Positions 58,512 to 64,000 of a stretch of DNA of 64,000 nt are shown piece after piece. A model generated the notes under the pieces. The model did no database searches. It saw nothing but the letters and a program-made list of their open reading frames with translations, and had not been told where the DNA came from. Source of the stretch: CAXMMR01 sp963692975 (lineage in GTDB: Bacteria > Pseudomonadota > Alphaproteobacteria > Acetobacterales > Acetobacteraceae); NCBI GenBank assembly GCA_963692975.2, contig CAXMMR010000029.1, forward strand, positions 1-64,000, in the 5' to 3' direction. Both the position numbers and the translations under genes were made by a program. Position 1 is the stretch's first letter; the number at the start of each line of letters is the position of its first letter.

Positions 58512-59170
58512 GACGCCGACGCCCGCGCGAACATCGCGTCGCTGTCGCGGACGGCGACGCCGCGCATGGATTTGACCACCACGTCGCCGTGACCGCCTTC
58601 GGACCAGACGGCCAACTCGCGCCAGTTCACGCCGCCTCCGTCGGGGAACACCAGCTCGCCGTCGAGACGGACGCGCCCCGTCGCATCGAGCCGGCGCAGC
58701 CCCGCGAGCAGCTCGCGCGTCGTGTCACGGTCGGACACCTCCCAGAGCAGGTCGAGGTCCGATCGTTCCGTGAGGTAGGCCATCCCGGTGGCGTGCTCCC
58801 ACAGCAGGGCGCCGAACACCCGGGGCGTGAGGCCGAGATCCTCGCCCAGATCGAGCAGGGCCGCGACCGTCGGCTGCCATGAAGCCGGCGCGGCCCGGCC
58901 GGCGTCGCGGAGCGTCACGCCGGGTCGCGCCGTCAGACCGCGATCGGAACCGAAGCCGAACCCCAGCCGTCGCTTGCCGTGGCTCGGCGGCAGCGGCAGT
59001 CCGACCGTCATCGCCCGGTCGGCCTCGCCTGAAGCTGGCCGCCGGACGATCACCGGCCAGTCCCGCGCGGCCCAGTCGGCGACGAGCTCGAGCGACGCGA
59101 GGGTCGGATGGTCGTCCAGCATGGCCCGCCAGACCGGCGGGTCGACGCGGAGCAGGTCATGCCGCCGCAT
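58508..59170 (-). CDS. mdcG: Malonate decarboxylase holo-ACP synthase (phosphoribosyl-dephospho-CoA transferase)
   Basis: This 220-residue nucleotidyltransferase attaches the dephospho-CoA-derived group to MdcC. The start MRRHDLLRVDPPVWRAML is family-typical, followed by VIVRRPASGEADRAMTVGLPLP, GSDRGLTARPGV-like residues and the catalytic pair YLTERSDLDLLWEV (DLDLLW). The start lies within the 3' end of mdcE (14-bp overlap). Confidence 0.9.
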   Translation of the reverse strand: MRRHDLLRVDPPVWRAMLDDHPTLASLELVADWAARDWPVIVRRPASGEADRAMTVGLPLPPSHGKRRLGFGFGSDRGLTARPGVTLRDAGRAAPASWQPTVAALLDLGEDLGLTPRVFGALLWEHATGMAYLTERSDLDLLWEVSDRDTTRELLAGLRRLDATGRVRLDGELVFPDGGGVNWRELAVWSEGGHGDVVVKSMRGVAVRDSDAMFARASAS

Positions 59171-59900
59171 GGAGGCCGAACTGTCCGGTCGCCTCCGCGC
59201 CGACGCGCTTGGCGATCTCGGCCGCGACGGGGCGGCCCTTGCGCTCGGCGCCGCGTACGTCGCGCACATCGTCCGGCGACGCGGCGGCCAGCGCCTGCTC
59301 CAGCTGCTCGTCCAACGGTTTCGCCGGATCCCACACGGCGGCGACCGCGCCCACGAACACCATGTGGTCGAGGCCCGGCGCGAAGACCGCCGTCGTCTTG
59401 GCCAGTTCCCGCAGGCGGCTTTCGGCGAGCTTGGTGACCCGGGCGATCGACGGCATGTCCATCACCGCGGGCGTCGCGCCCGGAAGTGCCACCAGGATGT
59501 CGGTCGCCAGTGCCGTTGCCAGGAAGGCGCCGGCGGCCGCCTTGCCGTATTCGAGACCGATGGTGCGGTGACCGAGATGGCTGGCGAGCAGCAGGCATTT
59601 CGCGAGGTGCCCGAGATATTCGGGCAGGCCGCGCATCTCGTCGCGACGCCCCATCAACTGACCTTGCGTGTCCACCAGGACCAGGATCGGCACGCGGTCG
59701 TCCTGGGCCGCGACCTCGAGCACCTGCGCCGCCAGCGGGATCACGCCGGCGGTGCCGAGCGCGACCCCGTTCGCGACCCCGATGACCGAGACGGGGCCAC
59801 CCGTCTTGCGTGTCGCGTGGCCGGTGATCCAGCCCTCCGCGCTGACCGCGACGTGATGGCCGGCCGGGAACAGGCTGCCCAGGACTTCATCGAGCGTCAT
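59157..59900 (-). CDS. mdcE: Malonate decarboxylase gamma subunit
   Basis: The carboxyltransferase-like half of the acyl-S-ACP decarboxylase has 247 residues. Motifs: VSVIGVANGVALGTAGVIPLAAQVLEVAAQDDRVPILVLVDTQGQLMGRRDEMRGLPEYLGHLAKCLLLASHLGHRTIGLEYGKAAAGAFLATALATDILVALPGA, a crotonase-like oxyanion region, and PAVMDMPSIARVTKL. It pairs with MdcD. No biotin carrier or membrane decarboxylase genes accompany it, so this is the biotin-independent, soluble system. Confidence 0.92.
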   Translation of the reverse strand: MTLDEVLGSLFPAGHHVAVSAEGWITGHATRKTGGPVSVIGVANGVALGTAGVIPLAAQVLEVAAQDDRVPILVLVDTQGQLMGRRDEMRGLPEYLGHLAKCLLLASHLGHRTIGLEYGKAAAGAFLATALATDILVALPGATPAVMDMPSIARVTKLAESRLRELAKTTAVFAPGLDHMVFVGAVAAVWDPAKPLDEQLEQALAAASPDDVRDVRGAERKGRPVAAEIAKRVGAEATGQFGLHAAA

Positions 59901-60813
59901 GATTGGCGTCCTTGATGCTGTGGGCGAGTGTGATGAAATCGAGGGTGTCGAGACCGGCCACGGCGTCCGGGTCCGGAACGCCCATCACGGTCCACATCGC
60001 GGCGGCATCGTTGCAGCCGCCGAGCGTGCGTTCGCGATGCGCGAGGCGCGCCTGTTCGTGCTGCAGCGTCCGGAGGTCGAGCGGCTTGGAGACGGCCAAC
60101 TGGGCCTGAGCGGCGGCGCGAAAGCCATCCATCGTGTCGTCGGTGAACGCGTCCGCCATCCCGATCAGGCGCCGGTTCTTGCCACCGCACACGCTCCAGA
60201 CCAGCGCCTTGTCGCGGGAGTCGTATTCTTCCACGCCCTTGTTGGTCTCGATCACCTCCGGCCCGCTCACGCCGATGCGGCCTTGCTCGGAAACGACCAC
60301 GCGCGAACAGGTGCCCGCCGTCAGGCCGGCGCCGCCGAACGCGCCAGCCTTGCCGCCCACCAGCGCGATCACGGCGACCCCGCCGCACCGGGCCTGGACG
60401 ATGGCCCGCATCAGTTCCGCCACCGCGAGCTCACCCGCGTTCGCTTCCTGCAACCGCACGCCGCCGCTGTCGAGCAGAAGCAGGATCGTCTGCGGCAATT
60501 GCTTGTGGTCGCGGGCGGCGCGCACCAGCCCGACCAGCTTCGCCCCGCTGACCTCGCCGAACGTGCCGCCCATGAACTGGCCTTCCTGGGCCGCCACGAG
60601 AACCGCGACGCCGCCCAAGGTGCCGCGGCCGATCACCACGCCGTCATCGAACGCCCGTGGCAGGTCGAAGATCGGAAGATGCGGGCTCTCGACCCTTTGT
60701 TCGGGGCCGATGAACTCGGCGAAACTGCCGGGATCGAGCAGTCCGGCGAGGCGCTGGCGCGCGGTCGCCTGCAGCCAGCTCCCGTTCTCACGGGATGCGA
60801 CGTCCTGCATCAT
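59887..60813 (-). CDS. mdcD: Malonate decarboxylase beta subunit
   Basis: This 308-residue partner of MdcE decarboxylates malonyl-S-ACP to acetyl-S-ACP. Motifs: ATARQRLAGLLDPGSFAEFIGP, GTLGGVAVLVAAQEGQFMGGTFGEVSGAKLVGLVRAA, TILLLLDSGGVRLQEANAGELAVAELMRAI, VGGKAGAFGGAGLTAGTCSRVVVSEQGRIGVSGPEVIETNKGVEEYDSRDKALVW. It is an acetyl-CoA carboxyltransferase-like fold. Overlaps mdcC by 4 bp and mdcE by 14 bp. Confidence 0.93.
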   Translation of the reverse strand: MMQDVASRENGSWLQATARQRLAGLLDPGSFAEFIGPEQRVESPHLPIFDLPRAFDDGVVIGRGTLGGVAVLVAAQEGQFMGGTFGEVSGAKLVGLVRAARDHKQLPQTILLLLDSGGVRLQEANAGELAVAELMRAIVQARCGGVAVIALVGGKAGAFGGAGLTAGTCSRVVVSEQGRIGVSGPEVIETNKGVEEYDSRDKALVWSVCGGKNRRLIGMADAFTDDTMDGFRAAAQAQLAVSKPLDLRTLQHEQARLAHRERTLGGCNDAAAMWTVMGVPDPDAVAGLDTLDFITLAHSIKDANHDAR

Positions 60814-61121
60814 GACCGCTCCATCAGGGCGCAGCCCTGCATCAGCCGCAGATACGCGGTATCGGGTCGGGCGCCGCCGTCGTTGATCGAGATGCGCAGT
60901 CCGCCCGGCGACGAGCGCGAGACGAACTCGGTGACCACCGCCTCCCAGGTCGCGTCGTAGCCTTTGACGGGGGTGGCGATCTGCACCTCGCAGGCCGCAC
61001 CCGGCAGCACGCGTTCGAGCAGGATTTCCAGATTGCCCGACGCGACCACACCGATGATCGCCTGCGATCTGGCGCCGCCGAGACGGTGGTCAGCCGTGTG
61101 GCTGTAGTCGAGTGTCAGCAT
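60810..61121 (-). CDS. mdcC: Malonate decarboxylase acyl carrier protein (delta)
   Basis: This 103-residue carrier protein receives the phosphoribosyl-dephospho-CoA group on a serine, most likely the Ser in IIGVVASGNLEILLERVLPGAACEVQIATPVKGYD. It is homologous to citrate lyase gamma subunits, not to ordinary ACPs. It sits between mdcA (11 bp upstream) and mdcD. Confidence 0.92.
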   Translation of the reverse strand: MLTLDYSHTADHRLGGARSQAIIGVVASGNLEILLERVLPGAACEVQIATPVKGYDATWEAVVTEFVSRSSPGGLRISINDGGARPDTAYLRLMQGCALMERS

Positions 61122-61132
61122 GTCGGCCGCTC

Positions 61133-62791
61133 CTACCAGTTGCGATATTTGCTGGGTGGTTGATAGAGGTCGCCGGACCAGTGCATCAGGTCCTTGATCG
61201 ATCGGGCGGCCAGCATGCTGCGTTGCGCATCGAGCGGATCAATGCCCAGATCCTCGGGTCGTTGGATGATCTTCCTGGCCCGGAGATCGGCCACGATCGA
61301 CTGGTCGCGCGCGCGACCGACATCGGTGAAGCCCGCGATCCCGCGGATCGCCTGCTCCCGCTCGAGCGGGGTCCTGCACAGCAGGAGATTGGCGATCCCT
61401 TCCTCGCTGACGATGTGGGTGACGTCGTCGCCGTAGATCATGACGGGTGCCAGCGGCAGGTGGTATTTCTCCGCGAGTGCGATGCAGTCGAGCGTCTCGA
61501 CGAACACCGGCACCATCTTCTCGCTGAACGTCTCGACCAGTTGCACCACCAGCTTGCGGCCGCGCGCCAGGGGCGAGTTGCCGCCGCTGGCTTCCCGTCC
61601 GGCCTTCAGCCAGGGGTCGCTGGCATGCCTGCGACCGTGCGGATCGCAGCCCATGTTGGGTGCGCCGCCGAAACCCGCGATGCGCCCGGTCGTCACGGTC
61701 GATGAGTTGCCTTGCAGGTCGATCTGCAGGGTCGAGCCGATGAACATGTCGACGGCATAAAGTCCGGCGACCTGGCAATACATCCGGTTGGAGCTCATCG
61801 AGCCGTCACGCCCGGTGAAGTAGACATCGGGTCGGGCTGCCATGTAGTCGTCCATGCCGACTTCGGAGCCGAAGCTGTGGATCTGCTGCACCCATCCCGA
61901 CTCGATCGCGGGGATGAGCGTGGGATGCGGGTTGAGCGCCCAGTGCGTGGCGATCCTGCCCTTGAGCCCGAGCCCCTCGGCGAATGTCGGCAACAGCAAT
62001 TCGATCGCCGCGGTGTTGTATCCGATGCCGTGATTGATCCGCTTGATGCCGTATTCGGCGTAGATCCCCTTGATCGCCATCATGGCGGCGAGGATCTGTA
62101 TTTCCGTGATCTGCGCCGGGTCGCGGGTGAACAGGGGTTCGACGAAGAAGGGTTTCTGCGTCAGGACGACGAAGTCCACCTGGTCGCCCGGCACGTCGAC
62201 CCGCGGCAGCGTCTCCATGATCTCGTTCACCTGGGCGATGACGATGCCGTTCTTGAAGGCCGTCGCCTCGACCACGACGGGTGAGTCCTCGGTGTTCGGC
62301 CCCATGTAGAGATTGCCGTGCCGGTCGGCGGCCCGGGCGACGGTCAGGGCGACATGCGGCGTCAGATCGATGAAGTAGCGGCCGAACAGCTCGATATAGG
62401 TGTGGATCGCGCCGAGCTCGACCTTGCCTGCATCGAGGGCGCGCGAGATGGCGCCGCCCTGCGGGCCCGAGTAGGAGAAGTCGAGCTTGCGCGCGATGCC
62501 CTTCTCGAACAGATCGATGTGCTCGGGGAGCACGATGCCCGACTGGACGATATGCAGGTCGTGCAGGATCTTCGGGTCGGCGTCGGCGAGGCTGGCGGCG
62601 AGGAAATCGGCCTGCTTCTGGTTGTCGCCTTCCAGACAGACGCGGTCACCCGGCTTGACGACGGCTTCCAGTAACGCGGTGGTGTGTGCCTCCTCCACCA
62701 TCTTGCCGGTCGCGAAACGACCTCCGGCGGTCATCCGATCCTGACGGGTTCGACGTTCGCTCTGCCAGTCGGTCTTGTGGAACGCGTCCAT
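61133..62791 (-). CDS. mdcA: Malonate decarboxylase alpha subunit (acetyl-S-ACP:malonate ACP transferase)
   Basis: This 552-residue CoA-transferase-like subunit swaps acetyl for malonyl on MdcC, releasing acetate. From ATG 62791 it reads MDAFHKTDWQSERRTRQDRM, then TTALLEAVVKPGDRVCLEGDNQKQADFLAASLA, SYSGPQGGAISRALDAGKVELGAIHTYIELFGRYFIDLTPHVALTVARAADRHGNLYMGPNTEDSPVVVEATAFKNGIVIAQVNEI and GRIAGFGGAPNMGCDPHGRRHASDPWLKAG. It is intact and highly typical. First decarboxylase gene, 20 bp after mdcF. Confidence 0.95.
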   Translation of the reverse strand: MDAFHKTDWQSERRTRQDRMTAGGRFATGKMVEEAHTTALLEAVVKPGDRVCLEGDNQKQADFLAASLADADPKILHDLHIVQSGIVLPEHIDLFEKGIARKLDFSYSGPQGGAISRALDAGKVELGAIHTYIELFGRYFIDLTPHVALTVARAADRHGNLYMGPNTEDSPVVVEATAFKNGIVIAQVNEIMETLPRVDVPGDQVDFVVLTQKPFFVEPLFTRDPAQITEIQILAAMMAIKGIYAEYGIKRINHGIGYNTAAIELLLPTFAEGLGLKGRIATHWALNPHPTLIPAIESGWVQQIHSFGSEVGMDDYMAARPDVYFTGRDGSMSSNRMYCQVAGLYAVDMFIGSTLQIDLQGNSSTVTTGRIAGFGGAPNMGCDPHGRRHASDPWLKAGREASGGNSPLARGRKLVVQLVETFSEKMVPVFVETLDCIALAEKYHLPLAPVMIYGDDVTHIVSEEGIANLLLCRTPLEREQAIRGIAGFTDVGRARDQSIVADLRARKIIQRPEDLGIDPLDAQRSMLAARSIKDLMHWSGDLYQPPSKYRNW

Positions 62792-62811
62792 AATGAGCGG
62801 ATCCTTTGCCG

Positions 62812-63747
62812 TTAGGCCATTCCGGTGGTGAAGTAGATGGCAGCCGCCAGCGTCAGCGCGCTGAGAACGGTGCTGGCGATGAGCGTCGATCCGACGACTT
62901 CCGACGCGATGCCGAAGCGCAGGCCGAACAGGATACCGAAGAAGCCGCACGGGAGCGCGGACAGGACGATCGCCTCGCGCGACGTCAGCGCCGAAGCGGC
63001 GAACAGCCACGCAAGTCCGGCCGCGATGAGCGGATGCGCCACGTTGGCGGCGATCGTCTGGATGTCGACGCTGCGGCCGAGACGGAGCTTCTGGGCCGAC
63101 AGGATGAGGCCTGTCAGGAACAGGGCGGCGCCTCCGGAAACCTCTGCGATCAGGGTCAGCGACTTGACCGCGAGTGCCGGCAATCCGATGCCGCTGAGCG
63201 CGAACGCGACGGCGAGCACCGGTGCCAGGACGATCGGCTTACGGAATGCCTTCACGAGCACGCTCGCGAAGCGGCGCTGGCCAGCCGGCTGCGCGGAGGC
63301 TTCGAGGATGACCAGCGTCAGCGGCGACACCACGATGGCGCCGCACGCGATGGAGACCGCCACCGCCACGACCTTGCCGGAACCGAGCAGGGCGGCGATC
63401 AGCGGCAGCCCCGCCGCCGCATAATTGGGGAGCGATGTCGTGCACGCCTGCACCGACGCCTCGCCAGGTTCCACGTGGTAGAGGTAGCGCGCCATGGCGA
63501 AGATCGCGCCGTACAGGAGCAGCATCGAAAGCGAGAGGATGGCTGCGAGCGGAAGCTGGCCGAGGAGCGTGGAGCGCGACGCCTGCGCGACGGTCGCGAA
63601 GATCGCCGCCGGGATCGCGAAATCCATGACCATCGCGTTCAGCTCGGCGACGCGCGTGTTGTCGACGTCCTTGGTCCAGCCCGCGAGGTAGCCAAGCGCG
63701 AGTACGAAGAACACCGGGACGAGCGCGTTCAGTATGATCGAGAGCAT
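62812..63747 (-). CDS. mdcF: AEC family transporter, putative malonate permease
   Basis: This ten-helix inner-membrane protein of 311 residues belongs to the auxin efflux carrier family. It shows ILNALVPVFFVLALGYLAGWTKDVD at the N-terminus, CTTSLPNYAAAGLPLIAALLG (helix with N-Y/G break), and SALPCGFFGILFGLRFGIASEVVGSTLIASTVLSALTLAAAI at the C-terminus. MdcF of Klebsiella is of this family. Position as first gene of the mdc operon supports malonate uptake; direction and substrate are inference. Confidence 0.85.
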   Translation of the reverse strand: MLSIILNALVPVFFVLALGYLAGWTKDVDNTRVAELNAMVMDFAIPAAIFATVAQASRSTLLGQLPLAAILSLSMLLLYGAIFAMARYLYHVEPGEASVQACTTSLPNYAAAGLPLIAALLGSGKVVAVAVSIACGAIVVSPLTLVILEASAQPAGQRRFASVLVKAFRKPIVLAPVLAVAFALSGIGLPALAVKSLTLIAEVSGGAALFLTGLILSAQKLRLGRSVDIQTIAANVAHPLIAAGLAWLFAASALTSREAIVLSALPCGFFGILFGLRFGIASEVVGSTLIASTVLSALTLAAAIYFTTGMA

Positions 63748-64000
63748 TGAGGATATCCGGGTTGAAGGACAACCGTGTCCGTTGTCGGCCGACGAGGCGA
63801 GAATCGGAAACTACCCACGTTCCCGGAATCGTTGCCGATGATGGTGCATGCGCGTCGATCGGTGGAACGCGACGAGCGAGCGGGACTGAACGATCGGGCC
63901 GTCATTCGCTGGCGACACCTCCAACGATGTCAGCCACCGCCGATCAGTCCGGCCTCGCCATGATCGGAAGGCCGAGCGTATCGTTCAGCACGGTCGACAA
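63748..64000. promoter_or_regulatory. Upstream region of the malonate operon
   Basis: These 253 bases lie upstream of mdcF up to the window edge. GGTTG-N5-CAACC (63760-63774) is a small dyad just before the start that could be an operator or a leader hairpin. No regulator gene is visible; a LysR-type mdcR may lie beyond the edge. A short minus-strand open frame at the edge (63944-64000) is too short to identify. Confidence 0.35.

Noticed and set aside
63944..64000. Minus-strand open frame at the right edge reading LSTVLNDTLGLPIMARPD
   Set aside because: Only 18 residues to a stop; could be the C-terminus of a gene beyond the edge but cannot be identified.

Overview
The window looks like chromosome of a very GC-rich alphaproteobacterium, most likely Rhodospirillales and plausibly Acetobacteraceae. 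The evidence is the divergent pdxH / fabI-aroC block, an hpnN-like hopanoid RND gene leading into sppA-ihfB-lapA-pyrF-trpF, a nadABC operon, and dispersed intergenic palindromes built around CCAGGG(G)C-n-G(C)CCCTGG. The taxonomic call is inference; there is no rRNA or tRNA gene in the window.

Layout. 0-11 kb: 3' end of a heparinase II/III gene, a GT4 glycosyltransferase, an AI-2E-type permease, a GT-C-like membrane protein, a secreted alpha/beta hydrolase, purH, lolA, a C26 amidotransferase, a DedA protein and a TetR regulator. 11-15 kb: aroC, fabI, pdxH and a tandem universal stress protein. 15.5-19 kb: aldehyde dehydrogenase, double VOC protein and SMP-30 lactonase. 19-22.6 kb: nadABC behind a perfect palindrome. 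22.6-27 kb: a four-gene operon (SDR, DapA-like aldolase, acetamidase/formamidase, fumC). 27-31.3 kb: cupin, DoxX and soluble transhydrogenase, divergent from a GMC oxidoreductase. 31.4-35.9 kb: ribose-type sugar ABC importer plus SDR. 35.9-41.6 kb (minus): hpnN-sppA-ihfB-lapA-pyrF-trpF, most genes overlapping by 4 bp. 41.8-44.8 kb: two divergent DHA2-type MFS transporters sharing an 11-bp-armed inverted repeat. 44.8-50.1 kb: MaoC hydratase and a second sugar ABC importer with a Tat-type binding protein and two permeases.

50.1-55.2 kb is the most unusual part. A perfect 212-bp direct repeat (49928-50139 and 55202-55413), consisting of the 3' end of the last ABC permease gene plus its trailer, brackets about 5 kb. 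That segment carries a TetR regulator divergent from SnoaL-like / ABM monooxygenase / SnoaL-like genes, a HIBADH-type dehydrogenase and a 3'-truncated amidohydrolase. No integrase or transposase is visible. It looks like an acquired or rearranged island.

55.6-63.8 kb: a phosphate acetyl/butyryltransferase-like gene converges on a complete biotin-independent malonate decarboxylase operon (minus strand, order mdcF-A-C-D-E-G-B-H).

Data-quality caution: roughly thirty apparent one-base indels break conserved, mostly housekeeping genes, and all lie in 0-11 kb and 36.6-39.9 kb. Genes between 11 and 36 kb and after 40 kb are intact. These breaks are most simply sequencing or assembly errors, so the affected genes are annotated as full-length spans with the approximate shift positions given.
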